A stretch of 64,000 nucleotides of DNA from Multivorans sp965116445. GTDB lineage: Bacteria > Acidobacteriota > Thermoanaerobaculia > Multivoradales > Multivoraceae. The notes beneath the pieces are model-generated. The model saw only the letters and a list, made by a program, of their open reading frames with translations. It did no database searches and had not been told where the DNA came from. Every line of letters starts with the position of its first letter. The first letter of the stretch is position 1. This document shows, piece by piece, positions 48,151-57,046 of the stretch. The DNA lies in contig OZ220688.1 of NCBI GenBank assembly GCA_965116445.1, positions 2,046,001 through 2,110,000 on the forward strand. Direction: 5' to 3'. The position numbers and the translations under genes are program-made.

Positions 48151-49845
48151 TCAGGCCGACGCTGCGAGGTACTCTTGGGCCTCCGCAAGCTCCGTAGGCT
48201 CATCGGCGCCTTCCCACGCCTCGAGCAGCTTGCCGTAGGCATCCGCGGCAGCCGATGCGTCGCCGGCGGCCACCTGGGCGCGAGCCAGACCGAGCAGAGT
48301 GCGAGGACGATTCGGCGTGTAGAGCAACTGGTCCTCGAACTGCGCGATTGCGTCCGCGGTACGCTCGAGCTGCAACAGCACTTCGCCGTACAACTCCCGA
48401 ATCGGCTTGATCGGCGACGCCGCGCCGCGCGGCGGACCCATCGTCGCCGCGATGGCCAGACCGTCGTCGAACATCTTGACCGCGCCCTCCGCGTCGCCCT
48501 CGGCGAGCCGGATCAGGCCGGCGACCTCGTGGTGCATGAGCCGGGCGGGCTTGCTTCCCCGCTGAAAGGTCGAGCTGTCGCCGCTCTCACGCTCGCCCGC
48601 CTTCTTGAGCCGCGCCGCGGCCTGACGGGCCAGGTCGAGATCGCCGGCGTGAACCGCCGAGATCCCGGTCGCGAGCAGCTCCGCGGTCCCCGTGTCGTCC
48701 GTGATCTCGCGCGTCTCCCACTGCTCCGTCTCGACGATGTACCGGGCGCGCACCAGGGGCACCGTGCTCTTCCCTCGACCCTCGTCACCGGTGCGCTCGA
48801 CCAGATCGTCGAGTTCCGCGATCCACTCGCGGGCCTTCGCGTAGTCGCCGCGCTGCAGATCGCCGTACTGCCCCCAGTCCAGGGAGTGGACCATGTCGCC
48901 CACCCGTTCGCCGGGATCCCAGAGCGCCACCGCCGCCTCGTACGCCGAGTCGTTCGACTTCGAGACCCGGTCCCACATGCCGCGCTGAATGAAGATGTGT
49001 GAGGGCATGTGCCGGGCGTGGGAAACCGCGGCCGCGATATCGGCGAAGCGATACGCCGCCGGCAGGGCGAGCGGCGCATGGACCGGATCGTCGAATGCGT
49101 GGATCGTGTAGTGAGCGGCGCCCGGGTGATCCGGGTTGCGCTCGAAGACGCCAAGGGCGATCGACCCGGCCAGCACGTTCAGTCGGAATGTGTCGTCGCC
49201 CAGGGGCCCGACCGCCTGAAGCAGAGACAGCGCGTAGAAGGCCGCTACCTCGTCATCGTCGGGATGGCTCTCATGCAGGGCGCGCATCGCCTCCATGTAA
49301 GCGATGCGGCGCTCGGCGAGCTCGCCCTCACCGAACAGTTCCTCCACCGCGTTCAGGAAACCGCGTTCGCGCTCGGTCCCGGCCTTGGCCGCCCGCTCTT
49401 CCCGCGTTTCGCCAAGGCGAGCCAAGGCCTCGCGGGGCGACTCCAGGTCCCGTTCCGGCAGCAGCGGGTGATTGTAGGTCAGCGTCTCGCCCCAGTACGC
49501 GAGCGCGAAGTCCGGCTCCAGCTCCTGGGCGGCGACAAACTGCTCGCGCGCCTGTTCGTAGCCGAAACTGTGCAGAATCGCGACGCCGCGGATGAAGTGC
49601 TTCTGCGCTTCGCTTCCGGCCGAGGTCGGGAAGTCGATCGAACCGACATCGACGGAAGCGTCGAAGTCGGACGCCCCCGCGGGCTTGGCCGCCGCCTCCG
49701 ACTCCGCTGAGATGACGCACCCGGCCAACGCCAGGCTGAGAACGGGCACTGCGAGCAACAGGGCAACCGGGCTCGTCGAGCGCCGCGGTCCGGCAATCGC
49801 GCAGGGGAAACTCGAATGGCTGAAACTGAACGGTGAACGAGACAT
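48151..49845 (-). CDS. TPR-repeat lipoprotein
   Basis: 564 residues from ATG 49845 (GGGAGTACAAG upstream). A lipobox (LSLALAGC) sits at about residue 43, so it is an exported lipoprotein. TPR-like helices are spread over the chain: HFIRGVAILHSFGYEQAREQ, LEPDFALAYWGETLTYNHPL and, near the end, LLGLARAQVAAGDASAAADAYGKL. The motif HYTIHAFDDPVHAPLALPAAYRFADIA is conserved in this acidobacterial/proteobacterial family, whose function is unknown. First gene of a minus-strand series (thioesterase, esterase, acyl-CoA dehydrogenase). Confidence 0.8.
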   Translation of the reverse strand: MSRSPFSFSHSSFPCAIAGPRRSTSPVALLLAVPVLSLALAGCVISAESEAAAKPAGASDFDASVDVGSIDFPTSAGSEAQKHFIRGVAILHSFGYEQAREQFVAAQELEPDFALAYWGETLTYNHPLLPERDLESPREALARLGETREERAAKAGTERERGFLNAVEELFGEGELAERRIAYMEAMRALHESHPDDDEVAAFYALSLLQAVGPLGDDTFRLNVLAGSIALGVFERNPDHPGAAHYTIHAFDDPVHAPLALPAAYRFADIAAAVSHARHMPSHIFIQRGMWDRVSKSNDSAYEAAVALWDPGERVGDMVHSLDWGQYGDLQRGDYAKAREWIAELDDLVERTGDEGRGKSTVPLVRARYIVETEQWETREITDDTGTAELLATGISAVHAGDLDLARQAAARLKKAGERESGDSSTFQRGSKPARLMHHEVAGLIRLAEGDAEGAVKMFDDGLAIAATMGPPRGAASPIKPIRELYGEVLLQLERTADAIAQFEDQLLYTPNRPRTLLGLARAQVAAGDASAAADAYGKLLEAWEGADEPTELAEAQEYLAASA

Positions 49846-50026
49846 CTTGTACTCCCTCCTGCCGCCGCAAGCCGCGCCGGCCATGGGGCTGCTAGTGGAA
49901 CACGCTTCGTGTCGAACAAGGATAGCGACCAGCGAGCCGCACTGTCTCACATAGGCCCGTCTGTGTCAGAGTGAAGGCTCCGTCCTGAGACCGTGAACCC
50001 AAGCAGTCCTGCCCCGGATCTCGACG
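49846..50026. promoter_or_regulatory. Divergent intergenic region
   Basis: 181 bp between the divergent TPR lipoprotein and serine hydrolase genes, expected to carry both promoters. A small inverted repeat ACACG-CTT-CGTGT lies within it. No convincing -35/-10 pair was identified. Confidence 0.35.
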
Positions 50027-52516
50027 ATGAAGCACCTCATCCTCGCCGCCGCGATCTCGACGCTCCTCGGTGTCGGCCCCGCACCGGGCCGGGCGCAGCC
50101 GCCTCCGGACATCGGCGACGGCTGGTTCCGCTCCGCGCCGGCGGACCAGGGCCTGGACAACCAGGCGGTCCGGGAGATCTTCAACCGCGTTCGTTCACAG
50201 TCCGATTTCAGCAACGTGCGCGCGGTCGTCATCGTCCGCCACGGCACCCTCGTGGCGGAGGTCTACTTCGGCGACTTCACCAGCGAGACACTGAAGAACG
50301 TCCACTCGGTCAGCAAGAGCGTCACCTCACTGGCCGTCGGCGTCGCGATGGACCGGGGCATGCTCCCCGGCGTCAACGCGCCATTGGCCGATCTGCTGCC
50401 GCACTACGCCCACCGTGTGACCGACCCGCCCAGGAGCCGGATCACCCTGCGCCACGCACTGACGATGACTGCTGGCCTGGCCTGGAACGAAACGGCCGGT
50501 GCTTTCTGGAACAACGCCGACAGCGTCGACTACGTGCTGACCCGGGACGTCCTGGCAGAACCAGGCGCCACCTTCCTGTATTCGAGCGGCCTGTCTCACG
50601 TGATCGCGGAGGTGAACAACCGCGCGTCCGGCATGAGTCACCTGGCCTTTGTTCAGAAGCACCTGTTCGGGCCGCTCGGGATCACGACCGCCACCTGGGA
50701 CCCGGACCTGAGCGGTCGCCACTGGGGAGGCACGGGCCTCCGGATAAGACCGCGCGACATGGCGAAGATCGGCCAGCTCACCCTGCAGGAGGGGCTGTGG
50801 GAAGGCCGGCGCCTGGTATCGCGGGAGTGGATTGCCGAGTCCACCCGCGGTCAGACCGCCGGTGTCGCCGACGCTCCGAACTACGGCTACCAGTGGTGGA
50901 TCAGGCCCCTGGGGCGCTTCCTGGCCCACGGCTACAACGGGCAGTACATCGGCGTCGACCCGGAGGCGGACACCGTGATCACGATGATCACCCTCTCAGA
51001 GCAGTCGCCACGGCCGCAGGAGACCTACCGCTACTATTTCGAGCAACTCCAGGATCTCGCTCGCGCCGCGATCAGGCCGGAGAAGCGGGGGCGGCTCGTG
51101 GCCACGGCGTTGGCGCCGGAGGCGGGCGCCGATCCAGGTGAAGTCACGATCGAGGTCAAGCGCGTGGGCGGCAGCGACGGCGCCGTGACCCTGGCCTACG
51201 GGACGCGCAACGGCAGCGCCCGCGCCGGCCGGGAGTTCCGCCGCACGGAAGGGGAGCTCCGCTGGGAGCACGGCGACGCCTCGACGCGCAGGGTGCGGAT
51301 TCCACTGCTCCCAAATGCAGGCAGCGACACCGACAGCGACTTCCGCTTCGAGTTCGAGTCGATGAGCGGCGGGATCGAGGCGCCGAATCGACTGCGGCTC
51401 GAGATCGCCCCCCGCGGGCCGGCCGTCAACCCGGCCGGTTCGATCGAGTTCACGGGACCGGCGTTCCCTGGCCACGAGGGCGACGAGGCGACGATTTCGA
51501 TCGAACGTCGCGGAGGCACGCGGGGCGAAGTCGCGGTCCGCTACCGGACGATGCCCCGCTCCGCGGAGGCGGACATGGACTTCAGCGCCACCTTTGGCCG
51601 GCTCGTGTGGAAGGACGGCGAATCAGGCGCGCGTCTGGTCCACGTCCCGCTGATGGCGGACGACGAGATCGAACGTAGCGAGCTGTTCGACTTCGTCCTG
51701 AGCGACGTCTCCGGCGGCGCCGAACTGCCCGAGCGCCGAGCCGTCGGCGTGATCCAGGACATGACGGCCGGCCCGGGCTGCAAGGACAACGACGGCGCGC
51801 TCTGCCTGTCCGGCGGCCGCTTCCGCGTCGAAGTCGAGTGGCAGTCCCACAACGGCGAACGCGGCATCGGCGCCCTGGAACGCCTGAGCGACGAAACCGG
51901 CATCGCCACGTTCTTCTCGCCCGAGAACGTGGAGCTCGTCTTCAAGCTCCTCGACGGCCGGAGCATCAACGACCACCACTGGGTCTACTACGGCGCACTC
52001 TCCGATGTCGAGTACTGGCTAACGGTCACCGACACGATGCACGACCGCGTCGTCGTCTACCGAAATCCGCCTGGCGAGATCTGCGGGCGCGGCGACTCCA
52101 AGGCGTTCGCCGAGCTTGCCGGCTTGACCGCACTGTCGAACCCCGCCGTATCGACGCCTTCCGCCGTCGAGACGGACGGCGATTGTCGCCCGGGGGCGCT
52201 CTGCCTGCTCGACGGCCGCTTTGAGGTCACGGCGGAGTGGACCAAGGCCGACGGCGAAGGCGGTGTTGCCAGCCCACTGCCGGGCGCAGGCGCCACCGGG
52301 TACATGTGGTTCTTCTCGCCCGGGAACATCGAGCTCGCGGTCAAGGCCCTCGACGGCAGAACGAACAACAACGCCTTCTGGGTCTTCGCTGCCGGACTGA
52401 CCGATGTCCACTACAAGGTCACCGTTACCGACACGGTGGCCGGCGTCTCGAAGACCTACTCCAACCCGAGCCGCCCGTTCTGCGGCCTGGGCGACACGTC
52501 GGCGTTTCCGCAGTAG
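50027..52516 (+). CDS. Secreted multidomain serine hydrolase (beta-lactamase class C-like, Calx-beta, Cys-rich tail repeats)
   Basis: 829 residues with a signal peptide. Residues 30-345 form a beta-lactamase/D-alanyl esterase domain: catalytic Ser94-x-x-Lys97 in NVHSVSKSVTSLA, ALTMTAGLAWNE and a Tyr in ATFLYSSGLSHVIAE near residue 184. Two Calx-beta-like domains follow (365-465, EVKRVGGSDGAVTLAYGTR; 475-582, IERRGGTRGEVAVRYRT). The C-terminus carries two copies of a Cys-bounded module (585-695 and 720-829), each with GALCL.GRF.V..EW, FFSP.N.EL..K.LDGR and a NP....CG.GD end. The modules probably bind a surface or glycan; the target of the enzyme is unknown. Confidence 0.85.
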   Translation: MKHLILAAAISTLLGVGPAPGRAQPPPDIGDGWFRSAPADQGLDNQAVREIFNRVRSQSDFSNVRAVVIVRHGTLVAEVYFGDFTSETLKNVHSVSKSVTSLAVGVAMDRGMLPGVNAPLADLLPHYAHRVTDPPRSRITLRHALTMTAGLAWNETAGAFWNNADSVDYVLTRDVLAEPGATFLYSSGLSHVIAEVNNRASGMSHLAFVQKHLFGPLGITTATWDPDLSGRHWGGTGLRIRPRDMAKIGQLTLQEGLWEGRRLVSREWIAESTRGQTAGVADAPNYGYQWWIRPLGRFLAHGYNGQYIGVDPEADTVITMITLSEQSPRPQETYRYYFEQLQDLARAAIRPEKRGRLVATALAPEAGADPGEVTIEVKRVGGSDGAVTLAYGTRNGSARAGREFRRTEGELRWEHGDASTRRVRIPLLPNAGSDTDSDFRFEFESMSGGIEAPNRLRLEIAPRGPAVNPAGSIEFTGPAFPGHEGDEATISIERRGGTRGEVAVRYRTMPRSAEADMDFSATFGRLVWKDGESGARLVHVPLMADDEIERSELFDFVLSDVSGGAELPERRAVGVIQDMTAGPGCKDNDGALCLSGGRFRVEVEWQSHNGERGIGALERLSDETGIATFFSPENVELVFKLLDGRSINDHHWVYYGALSDVEYWLTVTDTMHDRVVVYRNPPGEICGRGDSKAFAELAGLTALSNPAVSTPSAVETDGDCRPGALCLLDGRFEVTAEWTKADGEGGVASPLPGAGATGYMWFFSPGNIELAVKALDGRTNNNAFWVFAAGLTDVHYKVTVTDTVAGVSKTYSNPSRPFCGLGDTSAFPQ

Positions 52517-52527
52517 TTTCGGCACCC

Positions 52528-53430
52528 ATGGAACGGCTCCGTGATCACGGCGCAGCCGTGCGCGCTCTGGCAGCGTCGGCCCTCGTGGCGGCGCTCGCGG
52601 CGCCCGCCGCATCTCAGGTCAATACCGAGAACATGCGGGTCGGCGCGAACGAACCGGGCTGGGGCGGCACCTTCGACCTGAACGCTTCGCTTCAGCAGGG
52701 CAACACCGAGCGCGAGATCCTCGGCGGCGGCGTGCGCCTGCAGTACGCCTGGCCCCGGCTCGACGCGGAAACCGCCGGCGCGGCGGGACCGGACGGCGAA
52801 GCCGGCGCTTCGCGCCGGATGCCGGCGGGGACGCCGGCGCACCCAGTCGAGACAGAAGGCCCGGCCAACGTCGTCTTCCTGGTCTCCAACTACTCCTTCA
52901 GCCGCGCGAACGACAACCGCTACGTGAACAACGCCCAGGGGCACCTGCGCTTCATTCGGCAGCACAGCCCGAGGATCTCCTTCGAGGTCTTCGGCCAGTA
53001 CCAGTTCAACGAGTTCATCCGCCTCGAAGACCGCTTTCTCGCCGGCGGTGGCGGCCGCTTCGCCCTCGTCCAGGCCGACCGCACCGAGGTCTTCGCAGGG
53101 ATCGGCTACATGCTCGAGCAGGAGACCCTCGACCTGCCGGCACCACAGCCCGACGGGACGAGCAACGAACACCACCGGTCGACGAACTACCTCACCGTCC
53201 GCTACAACAGCGAGGACGAACGCCTGCGCCTGGTCCAGACCCTCTACGCCCAGCCCCGCTTCGACCGCCTGCAGGACTTCCGGCTGCTCTCCGAGACCTC
53301 GTTCGAGATCCAGCTCTTCCGTCAACTGGCCCTGGCGATCAGCCTGAACGTCACCCACGACAGCGAGCCTCCCGCCGGGATCAAGGAGACGGATGTCGTC
53401 CTGTCGAACTCGCTCAGGTACTCGTTCTAG
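52528..53430 (+). CDS. DUF481 family outer-membrane-like protein with in-frame R1 insert
   Basis: 300 residues from ATG 52528, 12 bp after the upstream stop, so likely cotranscribed with the serine hydrolase. Signal peptide (ALVAALAAPAASQ). The body is beta-rich: TFDLNASLQQGNTEREIL, FEVFGQYQFNEFIRLEDRFL and the final VVLSNSLRYSF, ending in Phe. This is the DUF481 porin-like pattern. Residues 88-112 (PDGEAGASRRMPAGTPAHPV plus flanks) are low-complexity and are encoded by an internally deleted copy of repeat R1, inserted in frame in a probable loop. Confidence 0.82.
   Translation: MERLRDHGAAVRALAASALVAALAAPAASQVNTENMRVGANEPGWGGTFDLNASLQQGNTEREILGGGVRLQYAWPRLDAETAGAAGPDGEAGASRRMPAGTPAHPVETEGPANVVFLVSNYSFSRANDNRYVNNAQGHLRFIRQHSPRISFEVFGQYQFNEFIRLEDRFLAGGGGRFALVQADRTEVFAGIGYMLEQETLDLPAPQPDGTSNEHHRSTNYLTVRYNSEDERLRLVQTLYAQPRFDRLQDFRLLSETSFEIQLFRQLALAISLNVTHDSEPPAGIKETDVVLSNSLRYSF
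52794..52860. repeat. Internally deleted R1 copy inside the DUF481 coding sequence
   Basis: On the minus strand, ACTGGGTGCGCCGGCGT (17 nt, identical to the left end of R1 copy A) is joined to GCCGGCATCCGGCGCGAAGC and the following GCCGGCTTC, which match its right end in 28 of 29 positions. The two hairpins between the ends are missing. Length leaves the host frame open. Confidence 0.8.
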
Positions 53431-53936
53431 GAACTGCCCTGCCCGCGAGACGTCCCACGGCTCGACAGCCACGAGATCAGGTAGGAGAAACCACAGGAAC
53501 CGATCAGCAGCATGACGGCTATCCGCCGCTCGAGAACATGAAGAGATCCTCCCTCGCGGAGGGACCAGAAGGCGGCATAGACGAACAGTCCCGTTCCAAC
53601 GATCCCCAGGCCGGAGGCCGCGAAGTCGAACCACGCGGGGTATCCCACGAGCTCTCGCGACCGGGCGCTCGAGCTGTCCCAGCCCGCACGTCTACCCCAC
53701 TTGGCCTGGGCAGCGGCGCCGGCCAGGAGCGCCAGAACCCCGACCGCGACGATCAGCAGCGGACCTCTGGCTTCTCCCCAAGAGCCCGCGTCAGGACCTT
53801 CCGGAAAGCCGTCGAAGAACAACTCGACGCACACCAGCAGCGACGCGATGACTCCCCATACCCGGGGCCGCCTCTCCTCCCTTGTGCGCACCTGACGGGT
53901 CCACCCGGCAGCCGGGTCCGGATCGCTGACAGCCAC
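53427..53936 (-). CDS. Small membrane protein, paralog C of a tandem trio
   Basis: 169 residues from GTG 53936. About four membrane segments (VWGVIASLLVCVELFF, LLIVAVGVLALLAGAA, ASGLGIVGTGLFVYAAF, IAVMLLIGSCGFSYLIS) with the motif ELVGYPAWFDF between the second and third. The layout matches the two genes upstream (paralogs A and B). Function unknown. It converges with the DUF481 gene with a 4-bp overlap at the stop codons. Confidence 0.65.
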   Translation of the reverse strand: MAVSDPDPAAGWTRQVRTREERRPRVWGVIASLLVCVELFFDGFPEGPDAGSWGEARGPLLIVAVGVLALLAGAAAQAKWGRRAGWDSSSARSRELVGYPAWFDFAASGLGIVGTGLFVYAAFWSLREGGSLHVLERRIAVMLLIGSCGFSYLISWLSSRGTSRGQGSS

Positions 53937-53945
53937 CGATCCAGT

Positions 53946-54407
53946 CTAGCCCCGTCGGAGCCGGCGGCCCGAGCGGAGGCGGACACGAGGCAGCAACTGA
54001 AACAGAGCCAAGGCGCCCCAGCCGAGGACATTTGTCTGGACAACGACCTCGAACTCCGTCTCCAGCACGAAGTACCAGAAGCCTCCAGCCAGCATGCAGA
54101 CGGCAGCGATCGCACCTACACTCAAGCTGAACCAGCCAGGGAGTCCGTCGAACCAAGACACAAGACTGTCTCCACCCTGGTCGATGTCTCGCGTCAGCCA
54201 TGCCACGACGAGAGTCGCGCCCACGACCAGCACCAGCAGAAGAAGCGACAGATCGGGCCATAGCGGATCCCTCGACGCCCTGAAAGCAATGACCGTCGTC
54301 AGACCGAAAGAAAGCGAGAACAAGCCGAACGCGAGCCACCGTATGCTCTTCTGCGGATGGTCGAAGGGCGCCGCGCGGTTCTGTCGGACTTCGTCCGACG
54401 CCTTCAC
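53946..54407 (-). CDS. Small membrane protein, paralog B of a tandem trio
   Basis: 153 residues from GTG 54407, which overlaps the stop of paralog A (GTGA). Membrane segments LAFGLFSLSFGLTTVIAF, LSLLLLVLVVGATLVVAWL, FSLSVGAIAAVCMLAGGFWY and VLGWGALALFQLLPRV; the motif SWFDGLPGWFSL lies between segments two and three. I do not recognise a named family. Cotranscribed with A and C by spacing (overlap, then 9 bp). Confidence 0.65.
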   Translation of the reverse strand: MKASDEVRQNRAAPFDHPQKSIRWLAFGLFSLSFGLTTVIAFRASRDPLWPDLSLLLLVLVVGATLVVAWLTRDIDQGGDSLVSWFDGLPGWFSLSVGAIAAVCMLAGGFWYFVLETEFEVVVQTNVLGWGALALFQLLPRVRLRSGRRLRRG

Positions 54408-54832
54408 GGCTCGTCTTCCCGCGAGCCCAGCCGCCGCATCTGAAGCAGATGCAAGAGGGCAAAGCCCCCAAAGACGAAGACCATCACCGGGTCGAAGGCC
54501 CAACCGGAGCGCCCGAGTTCAATCCCTCCATCAAGCCTCGCGAAGAACCGGTAGAGGCCGATCCCCAAGGCCACCAGAGTCAGCCCCAGGACGACGCCTT
54601 CGAACCAGCGCGGGCAACCGTCAAGAAGAGCCATGATGCCGCCAGATCGTCGCTGGCCGGAGTTTCGGTTCAATCGGGCCAGGACGACGGCGCCGGTGAA
54701 CAAGACGCCGACGCCGACCAGGGCCAACAACGGCGGACGCCAGTCTCTCAGGGACATCGCTGAGTTCGCCGCCCACACGGCCATGACGAGAGCGATGAGA
54801 ACGACCATCGCCCGTCGCATGGCAGGCGACAT
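54404..54832 (-). CDS. Small membrane protein, paralog A of a tandem trio
   Basis: 142 residues from ATG 54832 (GAGGC 8 bp upstream); ATG 54820 is possible. Membrane segments MVVLIALVMAVWAANSAM, LLALVGVGVLFTGAVVLA, FEGVVLGLTLVALGIGLYRF and VMVFVFGGFALLHLLQM, with the motif ALLDGCPRWFEG between segments two and three. Function unknown. First gene of the three-gene unit; it diverges from the M18 aminopeptidase gene. Confidence 0.65.
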   Translation of the reverse strand: MSPAMRRAMVVLIALVMAVWAANSAMSLRDWRPPLLALVGVGVLFTGAVVLARLNRNSGQRRSGGIMALLDGCPRWFEGVVLGLTLVALGIGLYRFFARLDGGIELGRSGWAFDPVMVFVFGGFALLHLLQMRRLGSREDEP

Positions 54833-55044
54833 CTCCCTGGGCCTCTCGCGGGCCCGCCGCCAGAGCCGTGTCCTTCGACACGTGCAACCTGAATCCTGGA
54901 GCCTGCGGCTTCGAAGCCGCTCCGGCGCTCCCCTCTTGCACGAAGGCAGGTTAGCACCCGGCCACGGGCCGATGAGTGTCAACCAAGGTAGCCAGGCTGG
55001 TCGCCTCGCAACACGGCAGTTCTTCCCCCGCTAAGCTGACCCTC
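54833..55044. promoter_or_regulatory. Divergent intergenic region upstream of membrane trio and M18 genes
   Basis: 212 bp with no gene. It includes the inverted pair GGAGCCTGCGGCTTCGAAGC-like G/C-rich stretch near 54899 but no clear promoter or operator. It must carry promoters in both directions. Confidence 0.3.
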
Positions 55045-56514
55045 ATGTCCCGAACTACCCCATTCATCTCCGCCCTTCTCCTGGTCTCAACGGCCTTCAC
55101 GACCACCGCGGCTTCAGCCCAGGACTACGGCAGCCGCGGCAACCTGGGCGAAACCGCGACGACCACCGAACGGGCCGAGATCGAGGCTCTCTACGAACGT
55201 TTCGTCCCCTACATCGACCGGGCGCGGACCGAACTGGCGATGGTCCGCGAGACGGTGGCCTACGCCGAGGCGCGGGGGTTCCGCGAGTGGGATCCGCAGA
55301 TCCGCAACCCGAGTCCCGGCGACCGTTTCTACGCTGTGAACAGGGACCGGACGATGGTCCTCTGGATCGTGGGCCAGGAGCCGCTCGCCTCGGGGATGCG
55401 GCTGATCAACAGCCACATCGACTCGGTGCGCCTCGAACTCAAGCCGCACCCGTTGGCGAAGAAGAAGGGCGTGGCGGTCCTCGACACCCTGGTCCACGGC
55501 GGCGTCAAGGCGTACCAGTGGGTCAACGTGCCGCTCGGACTGACTGGAAGGGTCGACAAGTTGGACGGCTCGGTGATCTGGATCGAGTACGGTTTCGACG
55601 AAGGAGACCCGGTCCTGCTGATTCCCGACCTGGCGCCCCATGTCGACCGGGATCTGCGCTCGCGGACCCGGCAGGAAGCGATCAAGCGCGAGGAACTCGA
55701 CCCGCTGATCACGTCGGCGCCGGCGCCCGGCGAAGCTGATTCGGAAGACGGCACCCACGGCGCCGCCGATGCCGCAGGCGCCGATGCGATGGCCCGCGCC
55801 GTCGCCCTGGTCGAACAGGAGTTCGGGATCGAGCCCGACGACTGGGTGAGCAGCGACATCCAGCTCGTGCCGACGACCGAGCCGCGCGAGGTCGGCCTGG
55901 ACCGCGCCCTGTTCGCCGCCTTCGGGCTGGACGACCGGTTGGCCGGAATCGCCAGCGTGTTCGCGCTGGAGGACCTGGATTCGCCGACCCACACCGCCGT
56001 GGCCTACCTGGTGACGGACGAAGAGGTCGGCAGCAGCTCGAACATCGGCGTGTCCTCCGAGTGGTTTCGCAGGATCGCGGCGGAGATGATCCGCGCCGAA
56101 ACCGGCTCGGTCTCCGAACTCGACGTGATGGAGAGCTTCTCGAACACCGACATGATCACCGCGGACACGACGACGGCCACCAACCCGCTCTGGCCCTCAC
56201 CCCAGGCGGCCGACAACGCCTCCCTGCTCCACCACGGCCTGGTGATCAAGCTCTACGGCGCCGGCCGCAGCGCGAACAGCGAGTACGTTGCCCGGCTTCG
56301 CCGGCTCCTCGACGACGCGAACGTCGCGTGGCAAAGCCATACCTACAAGGCCGGCTACGGCGGCGGCACGATCGCCCGCTACTTCAACGCGATGAACATG
56401 GAGGTCACCGACTGGGGAGTCGGCATCCTGTCCATGCACAGCACCTACAGCGTCGCCTCAAAGGCCGACCTGTGGGCTCTGTACGAGGGGTTCGTCGCGT
56501 TCTTCGGGTCGTAG
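55045..56514 (+). CDS. M18-family aminopeptidase, exported
   Basis: 489 residues from ATG 55045. The N-terminus (PFISALLLVSTAFTTTAASA) is a signal peptide, unusual because most M18 aminopeptidases are cytoplasmic. Zinc-binding motifs: INSHIDSVRLELKP (HxD, about residue 121), VTDEEVGSSSNIG (adjacent Glu residues, about 324) and SMHSTYSVASK (His, about 463). VAVLDTLVHGGVKAYQWVN is a family landmark. Removes N-terminal residues, acidic ones in the classic enzyme, from peptides. A short copy of the VAVLDTLVHGG region recurs at 58332. Confidence 0.85.
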   Translation: MSRTTPFISALLLVSTAFTTTAASAQDYGSRGNLGETATTTERAEIEALYERFVPYIDRARTELAMVRETVAYAEARGFREWDPQIRNPSPGDRFYAVNRDRTMVLWIVGQEPLASGMRLINSHIDSVRLELKPHPLAKKKGVAVLDTLVHGGVKAYQWVNVPLGLTGRVDKLDGSVIWIEYGFDEGDPVLLIPDLAPHVDRDLRSRTRQEAIKREELDPLITSAPAPGEADSEDGTHGAADAAGADAMARAVALVEQEFGIEPDDWVSSDIQLVPTTEPREVGLDRALFAAFGLDDRLAGIASVFALEDLDSPTHTAVAYLVTDEEVGSSSNIGVSSEWFRRIAAEMIRAETGSVSELDVMESFSNTDMITADTTTATNPLWPSPQAADNASLLHHGLVIKLYGAGRSANSEYVARLRRLLDDANVAWQSHTYKAGYGGGTIARYFNAMNMEVTDWGVGILSMHSTYSVASKADLWALYEGFVAFFGS

Positions 56515-56717
56515 ACCTCGTCCTGTCGGCCGGACACCGTACAGGCCACTATCGACGCCGAAACCGAACGGCCTCGGACCTGCAAGCCACCCGAGACCGA
56601 CCAAAGCCCAACCAACGGCTGTGGCCGGAGCGAAGACCTCCTCAAGACACAGCAGGACCCCGAGAACATGCTTCATGCTACGCTCTAGGCTGTTAACGTC
56701 TTACGAAGCGTACAATC
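56515..56717. promoter_or_regulatory. Upstream region of hipBA
   Basis: 203 bp without a gene, less G/C-rich than average toward its end (AACATGCTTCATGCTACG). A short inverted repeat TACG-AAG-CGTA (56702-56712) lies just before the hipB ATG, and 16 of 24 bases from 56691 are symmetrical. This could be a HipB operator, but the evidence is weak. Confidence 0.35.
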
Positions 56718-57029
56718 ATGCCTACGCCCCACCATCCGCCGGCCGCCGTCAGGCGAACCCTCCGCAAGCTCGGTGCCGACCTGCGCGACGCACGGCGACG
56801 AAGACGGCTGCCCATGCAAGTGGTAGCCGATCGGGCCTTCACTTCGCGCTCCACGCTCCAGCGCATCGAAGCCGGTGACCACCGGGTTGGGATGGGCATC
56901 TACGCTGCGGTGATGAATGCACTTGGGCTGCTGGACAAGTTAGGCGAGGTGGCGGATTGGCGCCGCGACGCCTTCGGTCAGGCCCTGGCTACCGCTGAAC
57001 TGCCGAAGCGAGTGCGCTCCAGGCAATAG
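56718..57029 (+). CDS. hipB: HipB-type XRE antitoxin
   Basis: 103 residues. The helix-turn-helix is LRKLGADLRDARRRRRLPMQ, then VVADRAFTSRSTLQRIEAGD, a normal XRE layout near residues 15-55. VGMGIYAAVMNALGLLDKLGE completes the repressor fold. It lies 17 bp upstream of hipA and would bind the toxin and repress the operon. ATG at 56718; no strong Shine-Dalgarno. Confidence 0.88.
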   Translation: MPTPHHPPAAVRRTLRKLGADLRDARRRRRLPMQVVADRAFTSRSTLQRIEAGDHRVGMGIYAAVMNALGLLDKLGEVADWRRDAFGQALATAELPKRVRSRQ

Positions 57030-57046
57030 CTCTCAGGGCCCAGACA

